From contig CAJXMR010000010.1 of the NCBI GenBank assembly GCA_913056305.1, positions 1 through 58,208 of the forward strand: 58,208 bases of DNA, written 5' to 3'. A program made the position numbers and the translations under genes. Positions 16,444 to 24,381 of the stretch are shown here, in pieces. This DNA comes from an uncultured Ralstonia sp. (GTDB lineage: Bacteria > Pseudomonadota > Gammaproteobacteria > Burkholderiales > Burkholderiaceae). The number at the start of each line of letters is the position of its first letter. Positions within the stretch are counted from its first letter, which is position 1. Below the pieces are notes generated by a model. It made no database searches and was not told the origin of the DNA. It saw only the letters and a program-made list of their open reading frames with translations.

Positions 16444-17216
16444 GCCATGCAGCGCAGGCACGATGCCCCGTCGGCGCGGTTGCAGGCGATGATCATGACC
16501 TGCCGGCTGTTCTGGCCGGTACAGGCACTCCCCGACAACATCTTGGGTGGATGACGCTGCGCCGGCTGCGCATTGCGCGCTGCCGGCGCGCCGCCGCCAT
16601 TGCCATTGGCCGGCACCACCGGGATCGGCTGCACGCCGCCCTGTGCGCCAGCCTCCGGTGCAATGGCCGGAACCTCGGCCGCATTGGCCACCACCTTCTG
16701 CACATAGCCGTGGCGGAAGCCGGTCTCGAAATTGCCGCTGTAGTAGCACGACAGCGCGGCGCGCAACGCCTGCTGCGGATCGCCATAACGCGGCAGCGAG
16801 CGGCTGAAGCACTCCGCCAGCAGGGTGCTGCCGGCACGCAGGTTGCGGCAGGCGTCGAAGGCGGACTCGATCGTTTCGCCAAAGCGCGCGAGGTTGTAGC
16901 GGTTGACCTGGCCGAGCCCGACGCTGAAGTTGTAGCCCTGGCGCTCCAGCGCGTGTGCGGTTGCCACGGCCTCTTCCAGTGTGGCGGGCTGGCGCGCCAG
17001 GCGCGTGCCGACCACGCCGATGGCGTACGGGTTGTAGGCCGATTCCGTGCGCACCAACGCCTCCAGCGTGACACGGTCGACGTGTGGCGCACAGGTGGCC
17101 GCCAGCGTGGCAAAGGTGCGCGCGTCGATGCGCGGGCCGGCGTGGGCCGACGTCGGCGGCAAGGCCATCGTCATGGCCAATGCAGCCGCCAGGAGCATAT
17201 GCAAGGCCGTTCGCAT
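16431..17216 (-). CDS. Lytic transglycosylase (VirB1-like), T3SS-associated
   Basis: 261 residues with a signal peptide (LLAAALAMTMALPPTSAHA). The transglycosylase fold shows catalytic Glu57 in LVRTESAYNPYAIGVVG, then NFSVGLGQVNRYNL, and ALSCYYSGNF near the end of the domain. Such enzymes open peptidoglycan so that secretion apparatus can pass the periplasm. It starts 4 bp after sctR, so it belongs to the minus-strand T3SS operon. The C-terminal tail after a Pro/Asn/Gly-rich linker carries several Cys (SACTG, IIACNR, SCLRCMAL), which is unusual and unexplained. Confidence 0.9.
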   Translation of the reverse strand: MRTALHMLLAAALAMTMALPPTSAHAGPRIDARTFATLAATCAPHVDRVTLEALVRTESAYNPYAIGVVGTRLARQPATLEEAVATAHALERQGYNFSVGLGQVNRYNLARFGETIESAFDACRNLRAGSTLLAECFSRSLPRYGDPQQALRAALSCYYSGNFETGFRHGYVQKVVANAAEVPAIAPEAGAQGGVQPIPVVPANGNGGGAPAARNAQPAQRHPPKMLSGSACTGQNSRQVMIIACNRADGASCLRCMALPR

Positions 17217-17220
17217 GGCG

Positions 17221-17880
17221 CTAGCGGTACGACAACACCAGCCCGTGGATCAGCACCGACCAGCCATCCAGCATCACGAACAGCAGCAGCTTGAACGGCA
17301 CCGAGATGGTGGTGGGCGAGATCATCTGCATGCCCAGCGCCAGCAGCAGGTTGGCCACCACCAGGTCCACCACCACGAAGACGATGTACAGCACGAAGCC
17401 GATCTGGAACGCCTTGATCAGCTCGGTGAGGGTGAAGCTGGGCACCAGCACGGTCAGGTCGTCGTTCTTGAGCGCGGCGGCGCGCTCCTTCGGCCAGATG
17501 CTGGTGGCGGACCTGACGAAGAAGTTGCGCTCCGACTCCAGCGTGTGCGCCTGCAGGAACTGCTTCACCGGCGGCTGTGCGGCGTCGACGATGGCGATCA
17601 CATCGTCCACGCCCATCTGGCCGCTCAGGTTGAAGTTGCGTCCGCGCAGGTTGTCGGCCATCTGCATGCCGACCGGCGCCATGATGAACACCGTGAGGAT
17701 CAATGCGATGCCGTTGAGCACGATGTTGGGCGGCACCTGCTGGATGCCCAGCGCCGAGCGCAGCAACCCGAACACGACCACCAGCTTGGTGTAGCTCGTC
17801 ACCATCAGCGCGGCAAACGGCGCGATGCCCAGCGCCGCGACCACGGCGATCATCGCTACGGGATTGGGTAGGTTCCCCAT
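17221..17880 (-). CDS. sctR: T3SS export apparatus protein SctR
   Basis: 219 residues, the normal length. It is a FliP/SctR-type protein with TSYTKLVVVFGLLRSALGIQ near the N-terminus and FTLTELIKAFQIGF before the two C-terminal membrane helices. SctR forms the core of the inner-membrane export gate with SctS and SctT. It is clearly of the secretion rather than the flagellar type from context. In most T3SS loci sctR, sctS, sctT and sctU are contiguous; here sctR is on the opposite strand, between sctQ and the transglycosylase. No internal change is seen. Confidence 0.95.
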   Translation of the reverse strand: MGNLPNPVAMIAVVAALGIAPFAALMVTSYTKLVVVFGLLRSALGIQQVPPNIVLNGIALILTVFIMAPVGMQMADNLRGRNFNLSGQMGVDDVIAIVDAAQPPVKQFLQAHTLESERNFFVRSATSIWPKERAAALKNDDLTVLVPSFTLTELIKAFQIGFVLYIVFVVVDLVVANLLLALGMQMISPTTISVPFKLLLFVMLDGWSVLIHGLVLSYR

Positions 17881-17905
17881 GTTCTTGTGGTGGGTTGTGG
17901 GTGGG

Positions 17906-19057
17906 TCAGGCCGACTCCGATTGCGGCTCTGGCTCGGACAGCGGCTGGCCGATGAAGCGCGAGACCCGCACCCCGAGCCGGTTGCCGACGGCGATCAGAT
18001 GGCCTTCCCCCACCGGCATGCCGTTGGCAAGGATGCGTATGACTGCCTGGTTGAGCGGCTGCTCCAGCTCGAACACGGTGCCGGAGCGCAGCGCGCGCAG
18101 CTCCGCCAGCGACAGGCGGCGCTCCTCCAGCTCGAAGGTGGTCACCAGCTCGATGTCGTCCAGGCTGTCGGCGGGCAGCGGGCGCGAGGCGGGTTCAGCG
18201 GCGCTTTGATCGGCGCCTTGGGTGGCGCCCTGGGCGGGGGGCAGGTTGCTGCTTGTCATTGGGGTCTCCTCCACCTTTTCCACGACGATGCGGCTGCCTT
18301 GCACCAGGCCGAACACCCGCAGCCGCAGTTGGCCTCGCACACTGGCGACGCAGCGCAGGGCGGCGCCGGCAGGCATCCATTTCTCGATGCGCAGGATGTC
18401 GCCCAGGGCGATGGCCGCGAAATCCCGGCGCGACAGCAAGGTCCCGCCCAGTTCGAAGTGCAGCGGCACCGGCGCGCCCATGAACGCAGACAGCGGCAGC
18501 GGTGCGGCCTCCAGCGTGGCGGGGCAGTGCGCCACCAGCGTCTGCGGGTGGTCGAACAGCAGGCCGGCACGGGCCGACCAGGCAGTCGCACCAGGCGCGC
18601 TGTCTGCTGCGTCATCGGCAACGCCGGGCCGCGTGAGGGTGAGTTGCAGCACGTCGGGCCGGCCCAGGTGGATGTCGGCCGCGGCAGCCTCCGGCAGCCA
18701 TTGCACGGCCTGGCCGGTGCGCTGTTCCAGCGTTTGCGCGAGCGGTGCCAGCGCATCGGCCAGGACCGCGCTGCGCAATGCGTGCGGAATCTCCGCAGGG
18801 GCCGCATCACCCAGCCAGGCGCGCTCAGCTGCAGCGTCGAGCAGCAGCCAGCCGGCCGCGTCACCCAGCATCAGGCGATAGGCACGTGCCGCGGATGGCC
18901 CCGCATGCGCTTCGCAACGCGCCTCGTAGCCCACGTCATGCACCCGGAACGCCAGCGCCGCGCGACCCTGGTACAGGCGCGACAGCGTGCGGGCCAGCGC
19001 TTGGTCCACCGCGCAGAGGTGTGCGGCGGACAGCGTGTGGGCGTCGAGCGCATTCAT
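17906..19057 (-). CDS. sctQ: T3SS cytoplasmic ring protein SctQ
   Basis: 383 residues ending in a SpoA domain (FELEERRLSLAELRALRSGT, then VFELEQPLNQAVIRILANG and VGNRLGVRVSRFIGQ). SctQ builds the cytoplasmic sorting platform with SctK, SctL and SctN. The N-terminal half is divergent, as is usual, and contains an upstream SpoA-like part (LGGTLLSRRDFAAIALGDIL). ATG 19057 overlaps the stop of luxR2 by 4 bp, so the T3SS component is translated with its regulator. A shorter internal SctQ-C product is made in several families; an internal ATG in the region before the last domain (METPMTSSN-type context) could serve, but this is not proven. Confidence 0.88.
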   Translation of the reverse strand: MNALDAHTLSAAHLCAVDQALARTLSRLYQGRAALAFRVHDVGYEARCEAHAGPSAARAYRLMLGDAAGWLLLDAAAERAWLGDAAPAEIPHALRSAVLADALAPLAQTLEQRTGQAVQWLPEAAAADIHLGRPDVLQLTLTRPGVADDAADSAPGATAWSARAGLLFDHPQTLVAHCPATLEAAPLPLSAFMGAPVPLHFELGGTLLSRRDFAAIALGDILRIEKWMPAGAALRCVASVRGQLRLRVFGLVQGSRIVVEKVEETPMTSSNLPPAQGATQGADQSAAEPASRPLPADSLDDIELVTTFELEERRLSLAELRALRSGTVFELEQPLNQAVIRILANGMPVGEGHLIAVGNRLGVRVSRFIGQPLSEPEPQSESA

Positions 19058-19905
19058 GTCATCTGCATGCGGCCGGCCATGTAGGCGAGCTGCACGCGGT
19101 TCTGCGCGCCGTATTTTTTCTTGAGCTGGCGCAGGTGGTAGTCGACGTTGTGCGGCGACATGTTCAGGTGCTCGGCAATGGCCTTGTCCGACAGCCCGCT
19201 GGTGATGAATTCCAGGATCTGCCGCTGCACCAGCGTGAGGGTGCGCGCATGCGCATCGACGTGCAGCGGCTTGGCGTGCTGCATCAGAAATTCGTGCAGG
19301 CCCAGCCCGACGGCATAGGCCTGGCCGACCACGTTGTCGGCAATCCAACCGCGGGCGGCATTGCCGGAGCCGAAGCAGATCACGCTGTGCTCCAGGCTGT
19401 GCGGGCTGACCACGCCAAAGCTGACGCCGCTGCGCAGGCCGGCGCGCTCGGCGTCCTGCAGCAGGCGGTGCAGGCGTTCGCCTTCCGCCAGTGTGGTGGG
19501 GACCGTGCGCAGGTCGGTCAGGTCCCACACCAGCGGCCACTCGTAGCGCAGCGCGAAGGACAGGCGCGGGTCGATCTCGTAGTAGCGCTCGTCCACGTAG
19601 CGCTTGGGCCAGTTGGGCGGCGAGTAGGCGCGGAAATACATCACGCGGGTGATGGTCTGGCCGATGCGGGTCAGGCGGTAGTAGCACAACCAGTCGAAGC
19701 CGATGCTGCGCAGCACGGCGCGCAGCAGCAACTGCCGTTCCTGCGCGCTGCGTGCGGCACGCAAGTCCTGCGCCGTTTCGGAAAACGACTCCGGCCGGGC
19801 CGGGGCGCTGGCGCGGGCCAGGTCCCCATCGGTCACGATGTGTTCTTCGCCAAACAGGATCGGCATCTGGGCGGCACTACCGGCACCCACATTCGCTGCA
19901 CTCAA
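19054..19905 (-). CDS. LuxR-family regulator with autoinducer-binding-like domain (LuxR2)
   Basis: About 283 residues. The ligand-binding part shows FDWLCYYRL, YYEIDPRLSF, WPLVWDLTDL and GLRSGVSFG, equivalent to conserved pocket positions of LuxR/TraR. The helix-turn-helix is GLSDKAIAEHLNMSPHNVDYHLRQLKKKYG. The start is a choice: TTG 19905 has GGGAG 7 bases upstream, while ATG 19866 has no ribosome site. It heads the minus-strand operon luxR2-sctQ-sctR-transglycosylase and is divergent from sctV, so it very likely controls the secretion genes. No synthase gene is present, so it is a LuxR solo. Confidence 0.88.
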   Translation of the reverse strand: MSAANVGAGSAAQMPILFGEEHIVTDGDLARASAPARPESFSETAQDLRAARSAQERQLLLRAVLRSIGFDWLCYYRLTRIGQTITRVMYFRAYSPPNWPKRYVDERYYEIDPRLSFALRYEWPLVWDLTDLRTVPTTLAEGERLHRLLQDAERAGLRSGVSFGVVSPHSLEHSVICFGSGNAARGWIADNVVGQAYAVGLGLHEFLMQHAKPLHVDAHARTLTLVQRQILEFITSGLSDKAIAEHLNMSPHNVDYHLRQLKKKYGAQNRVQLAYMAGRMQMT

Positions 19906-19967
19906 CCGGGGTCTCCCGCGTCGCAATGGAATGCACTCACTGTAGTGGCGCAGGCGTGCCGTCTTGA

Positions 19968-20025
19968 ACTACCGGAAAACGTAGTCGACCACGAAATGTC
20001 GTCGGAGATTCCACATCGGACTACG
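19968..20025. promoter_or_regulatory. Inverted repeats in the luxR2 / sctV divergent region
   Basis: ACTAC-cggaaaac-GTAGT (19968-19985), and CGTAGTC (19980-19986) facing GACTACG (20019-20025). The 248-bp gap between the two divergent T3SS operons carries no gene. These dyads are candidate LuxR-type binding sites, and AAAACGTAG also occurs in front of luxR1. Confidence 0.45.
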
Positions 20026-20153
20026 AGTTTCAGCGTTGAGCCTCGGTTGTCGCCACCCCTACACTTTTTGCAAGCGGGAGCGGGTGCCAAAAGCGCCCGT
20101 GCGCATCGATAAATCAAGGGCCAGCGGGCCCACGCGTTGAACCAAGACGCCTT

Positions 20154-22160
20154 ATGGCAAAGCCTCGGAATCTGGCAGCAGCGTTGGACTTTCCTCTCTC
20201 GGGTGCGCGCTGGGCGCGCCTGCTGAACTACGACATTGCGATCGCCGTGTTCGTGGTGGCGGTGGTGGCGCTGTTCGTGCTGCCACTGCCCACCGTGGTG
20301 CTCGACGGGCTGATCTCGCTCAACCTGGCCGCCAGCATCGTGCTGCTGTGCGTGTCGATGTACCTGCCTTCAGCGCTGGCGTTCTCGTCGTTTCCAGCGG
20401 TGCTGCTGTTCACGACGCTGTTCCGGCTGTCGCTGAACATCGCGTCATGCAAGCTGATCCTGCTGCAGGCCAACGCGGGCCACGTGATCGACACCTTCGG
20501 CAAGCTGGTGGTCGGCAACAACTTTGTGGTGGGCGGCGTGGTGTTCCTGGTGATTGCCGTCGTGCAGTTCATCGTGATCGCCAAGGGCTCGGAGCGCGTG
20601 GCGGAAGTGGGCGCACGGTTCTCGCTCGATGCCATGCCGGGCAAGCAGATGAGCATCGACGCCGATCTGCGCGCCGGCATCATCTCGTCTGACGAGGCCA
20701 AGCGCCGCCGCGAGGCGCTGGAACAGGAATCGCAACTGCATGGCGCGATGGACGGCGCCATGAAGTTCGTCAAGGGCGATGCCATTGCCGGCATCATCAT
20801 CGCGGCCATCAACATCCTGGCCGGGATTGCGGTGGGCGCGCTGATGCACGGCATGTCGATCGGCGATGCGCTGCACCGCTACGCGATCCTGACCGTGGGC
20901 GACGGCATGGCCTCGCAGATCCCGTCGCTGCTGGTGTCGATCGCGGCCGGCATCGTGACCACCCGCGTGGCCACGCGCGACCGCGACGCCCGCCACCTCG
21001 GCCAGCAGATCGGCGCGCAGATCTCCGCCCAGCCGCGCGGCCTGCTGATGGCCAGTGGCGTGCTGCTGGCGTTCCTGCTGGTGCCGGGGTTTCCGAAGTG
21101 GTCGTTCCTGTTGCTGGCCATCGGCACGGCCGGCGCGGCGCTGCTGCGCATGCGCCAGCGCCGGCAGACGCCACCGCTGGACCTGCTGGTGCTGGGGAGC
21201 GAAGCAGGGCAGGTCGCACCTGACGACGGCAGCTCGCCGTCCGAAGGCATTGCCGCCCCAATTGCCGTGCGGCTGGCCGACGACCTGCGCCGCGAGATCG
21301 ACCTGGTGGCGCTGCAGACCAAGCTGGCCGAGGCCAAGTCGCGCGTGCAGCGCAAGCTGGGCGCGGTGTTCCCCCGCGTGCAGCTGAATTGGGACGCCAC
21401 CTTGCCCAGCCACGGCTATGCGCTGCTCGTGCAGGACGTGTCGGCGGGCGGGGGCACCTTGCCCGAGCGCGATGCCATTCCCGCCGGTAGCGCGCCTTCG
21501 GAAGACCGCCTGGCGGCGGAGGTCGAAGCCCTCATCGCGCGTAACGCCGCAGCGCTGCTCGGCATCCAGGAGACGCAGAACCTGATCCAGCTGATGCGCC
21601 GCGAACACGGCGAGCTGGTGGCCGAACTCACACGCCTGGTGCCGCCGCAGCGCGTGACCGACGTGCTGCGCCGGCTGGTGCAGGAAGGCGTGTCGATCCG
21701 CAACCTGCGCGCCATCTTCGAGAGCTTGATCACGTGGTCGCCCAAGGAGCCGGACGATGTGATCGGCCTGGTGGAGCTGGTGCGCGTGGACTTGCGTCGG
21801 CAGATCACCGAGCAGTTCTGCGGGGCGGGCCGCGCGCTGGATGTGGTGCTGTTCGAGCAATCGTTGCAGGAGCGCATCGAGCAGGCCGTGGTGCACACCA
21901 AGCAGGGCAGCGTGCTGAGCCTGACACGCGAGGTTCGGCAGGCCGTGACCGACCAGGTGGTGAAGGCCGTGGGCGGCTCGCGCCCGAGCCCCACCGGCCC
22001 GAACGGCCATCCGCTGGCGGTCATGGTGTCGCTCAACTGCCGGCGCTACGTGAAGACGATGCTGCAGCCCGTCTTTGGCGATCTGCCGGTGCTGTCGTAC
22101 CAGGAGATCGACGAAGACGTCGAGCTCAAGACCGTGGGCTGGATCGTCAATCCGGCCTGA
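20154..22160 (+). CDS. sctV: T3SS export gate protein SctV
   Basis: 668 residues, normal for the FlhA/SctV family. The N-terminal half has seven or eight membrane helices and the FHIPEP-type signature region (FARFSLDAMPGKQMSIDADLRAG is the conserved part). The large cytoplasmic domain includes LRRLVQEGVSIRNLRAIFE. It forms the nonameric export gate that receives substrates. It is the first gene of the long plus-strand T3SS operon. No strong ribosome site precedes ATG 20154, which may limit translation; the start fits the family N-terminus. Confidence 0.95.
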   Translation: MAKPRNLAAALDFPLSGARWARLLNYDIAIAVFVVAVVALFVLPLPTVVLDGLISLNLAASIVLLCVSMYLPSALAFSSFPAVLLFTTLFRLSLNIASCKLILLQANAGHVIDTFGKLVVGNNFVVGGVVFLVIAVVQFIVIAKGSERVAEVGARFSLDAMPGKQMSIDADLRAGIISSDEAKRRREALEQESQLHGAMDGAMKFVKGDAIAGIIIAAINILAGIAVGALMHGMSIGDALHRYAILTVGDGMASQIPSLLVSIAAGIVTTRVATRDRDARHLGQQIGAQISAQPRGLLMASGVLLAFLLVPGFPKWSFLLLAIGTAGAALLRMRQRRQTPPLDLLVLGSEAGQVAPDDGSSPSEGIAAPIAVRLADDLRREIDLVALQTKLAEAKSRVQRKLGAVFPRVQLNWDATLPSHGYALLVQDVSAGGGTLPERDAIPAGSAPSEDRLAAEVEALIARNAAALLGIQETQNLIQLMRREHGELVAELTRLVPPQRVTDVLRRLVQEGVSIRNLRAIFESLITWSPKEPDDVIGLVELVRVDLRRQITEQFCGAGRALDVVLFEQSLQERIEQAVVHTKQGSVLSLTREVRQAVTDQVVKAVGGSRPSPTGPNGHPLAVMVSLNCRRYVKTMLQPVFGDLPVLSYQEIDEDVELKTVGWIVNPA

Positions 22161-22194
22161 AGGTACGACTAGACAAGACATAGAGGAACACGCC

Positions 22195-22470
22195 ATGACC
22201 GCCGCCATTCTCGAAACCACGCGCCAGGGGCTGCTGCTCGTGCTGCTGGTGTCGCTGCCGGTGGTGGCGGTGGCGACGGTATCGGCGTTGCTGATTGCCA
22301 TCGCGCAGGCGGTGACGCAGATCCAGGATCAGAGCATCGGCATGTCGGTGCGGCTGATCGCGGTGATGGTGACGATCGTGGTGCTGGCGGGCTGGGGTGG
22401 GCGCGAGGTCTTGCGTTTTGCCCGCATGGCACTGGAGCAGGTGTTTTACGGCGGTGCGGCGCCCTTCTAG
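22195..22470 (+). CDS. sctS: T3SS export apparatus protein SctS
   Basis: 91 residues with two membrane helices (GLLLVLLVSLPVVAVATVSA and SVRLIAVMVTIVVLAGW), and the conserved AIAQAVTQIQDQSI stretch of FliQ/SctS proteins. ATG 22195 has AGAGGAA upstream. SctS packs with SctR and SctT in the export gate. It follows sctV by 34 bp and is separated from sctR, which is on the other strand. Confidence 0.94.
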   Translation: MTAAILETTRQGLLLVLLVSLPVVAVATVSALLIAIAQAVTQIQDQSIGMSVRLIAVMVTIVVLAGWGGREVLRFARMALEQVFYGGAAPF

Positions 22471-22496
22471 AGCCAAAGCGGGGCGCCAATTGAACA

Positions 22497-22508
22497 ACAA
22501 CATAACCG
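22497..22508. repeat. ACAACATAACCG element before sctC
   Basis: An exact 12-base match to 15107-15118 upstream of luxR1. It lies 13 bases before the sctC start. No known box was identified. Confidence 0.3.
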
Positions 22509-22521
22509 AGCGAGAACACGC

Positions 22522-24381
22522 GTGAACAAGCGCAAGCGTTTTCTGAAATGGAGTGCATCGGTGGCCTGCATCGGGCTGCTGGCTTATGTGGCGACGACGG
22601 CTGTGGCGCAGGCAGCCGACCTGCACTGGCGCAACCGGCCTTTCACGCTGGTGGCCGAAGGCAAGAAGGTGGGCGATTTCATTCGCGAGCTGGCCGCCTC
22701 GCAGGGCGTGACGGCGGTGGTGGACCCGAAGGTGGAGGGCACCATCAACGGCAAGTTTTCCGGCTCGCCGGCCGGCACGCTCAACACCGTGTGCGCCACC
22801 TATGGCCTGACGTGGTACTACGACGGCTCGCTCATCTACGTGGATCGCGCCGACGACGCGCAGACGCAGGTCTTCCCCATCCCCAAGGGCAGCGGGCCGG
22901 AGCTGACGCAGATCCTGCGCGTGATGCAGATCACCGACCAGCGCTTTCCGCTGATGATCAGCGACAAGGAGAACACCGTCTACGTGTCGGGCCCCAAGCG
23001 CTACGTGGAGCTGGTGCGGCAGGCGATTGCGTCGATTGCCGATCCGGCGCGTGGGGCGGATCGCGCAGAGATCCGCGCCTTCCCGCTCAAGTACGCCTGG
23101 GCCGGCGACGTCGAGATCAACCGCTCCGGCAAGCCGGTCAGCATTCCGGGCATTGCGACCATGCTGCGCCGGTTGCTGGGCGCGCCCAACATGGCCGCCG
23201 GCAGCGCGGGAAGCTCCGGCTCGAACGCGATGCGCCTGACCGGGCCCACGCGTCAGGTCAAGCTCAGCTCGGGCGACAGCATCAATGTGCCGCGCATCGA
23301 GATTCCGCTGGCCGGCGGGCAGGACAGCAGCTACGGTGCGCCAGCCATGGCGACAGCCAGCAGCACACCTTCGGACCTGCCGCGCATCGAGGCGGATGCC
23401 GGCATCAACGCCGTGCTGATCCGCGACGTGCCGGAGCACATGGCGCAGTACGAGCGGCTAATCGCCTCGCTGGACGCCAAGCCGCGCCTGGTCGAGATCA
23501 ACCTGACCATCATCGACATCAGCACGGATTCGCTCGATTCACTGGGCGTGGACTGGCGCCTGCACACCACGCACGGCGATTTCCAGTACGGCAACGCCAA
23601 CAACCCGCCGCTCACCTTCAACGTTGGCAGCACGGAAGCCGGCCAGACCGGCAGCACCACGCCGCTGGGCTTGGCGCTGACGGCATCCATCGGCGGCAGC
23701 CTGCGCAACTACCTGCTCGCGCGCATCAACGCGCTCACACAGAGCGGCAACGCGCAGCTGCAGGCCAAGCCCAAGGTGCTGGCGCTGGACAACACCGAGG
23801 CCATCCTCGAGAACCTGATCCACTTCTACGTGCCGGTGTCGGGCTTCCAGGATGCGTCGCTGTACGGCATCACCACCGGCACCAGCGTGAAGGTGACGCC
23901 CCTGATCGTGAGCGAAGCCGGCCAGATGAGCGTGATGATGTCGATCGACATCGACGACGGCAACCTGACCAACGACCAGGTCTCGCAGCTGCCGGTGGTG
24001 CAGGAGCGCTCCATCGTCACCAAGGCGATGATCGAGGAGGGCAAGAGCCTGCTGATTGCCGGCTTCAATTCGGACAGCCTGAACAACACCAAGTCGGGCA
24101 TCCCGCTGCTGTCTGACGTGCCCTTTATCGGCAACCTGTTCAAGTACACCAACAAGACCGGCCAGCACATGGAGCGCTTCTATCTGCTGACCCCGCGCAT
24201 CCTGACCACGGCCAGCACCAGCCCGGCGGAGGTGCCGGCTGTGTCGATCCCCGGGGTGAGCCCGCCGGTGCCCTCGCCCGCAGCGCCGGCAGCACCTGCG
24301 GGCGCCGCCGTGCCCGGCACGCTGCCGACGCCTCCCGTGTCGAGACTGCATGAACCCGTCCATCGCACCCGCCTCGGATAG
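22522..24381 (+). CDS. sctC: T3SS outer-membrane secretin SctC
   Basis: 619 residues starting GTG 22522, with a signal peptide (WSASVACIGLLAYVATTAVAQA). N-terminal ring domains follow (RNRPFTLVAEGKKVGDFIRE), then the secretin domain (NAQLQAKPKVLALDNTEAIL, VSQLPVVQERSIVTKAMIEEG, SGIPLLSDVPFIGNLFKY). It forms the outer-membrane pore. No pilotin-binding tail is evident; the C-terminus is a Pro/Ala-rich stretch. It overlaps sctD by 32 bp. It shares the normal order with SctD of the B. cenocepacia-type locus. Confidence 0.94.
   Translation: MNKRKRFLKWSASVACIGLLAYVATTAVAQAADLHWRNRPFTLVAEGKKVGDFIRELAASQGVTAVVDPKVEGTINGKFSGSPAGTLNTVCATYGLTWYYDGSLIYVDRADDAQTQVFPIPKGSGPELTQILRVMQITDQRFPLMISDKENTVYVSGPKRYVELVRQAIASIADPARGADRAEIRAFPLKYAWAGDVEINRSGKPVSIPGIATMLRRLLGAPNMAAGSAGSSGSNAMRLTGPTRQVKLSSGDSINVPRIEIPLAGGQDSSYGAPAMATASSTPSDLPRIEADAGINAVLIRDVPEHMAQYERLIASLDAKPRLVEINLTIIDISTDSLDSLGVDWRLHTTHGDFQYGNANNPPLTFNVGSTEAGQTGSTTPLGLALTASIGGSLRNYLLARINALTQSGNAQLQAKPKVLALDNTEAILENLIHFYVPVSGFQDASLYGITTGTSVKVTPLIVSEAGQMSVMMSIDIDDGNLTNDQVSQLPVVQERSIVTKAMIEEGKSLLIAGFNSDSLNNTKSGIPLLSDVPFIGNLFKYTNKTGQHMERFYLLTPRILTTASTSPAEVPAVSIPGVSPPVPSPAAPAAPAGAAVPGTLPTPPVSRLHEPVHRTRLG

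Noticed and set aside
20445-22301. A 618-codon frame antisense to sctV
   Set aside because: Composition (His, Gln, Arg-rich) and lack of any motif show that it is a shadow. sctV itself is intact and conserved.
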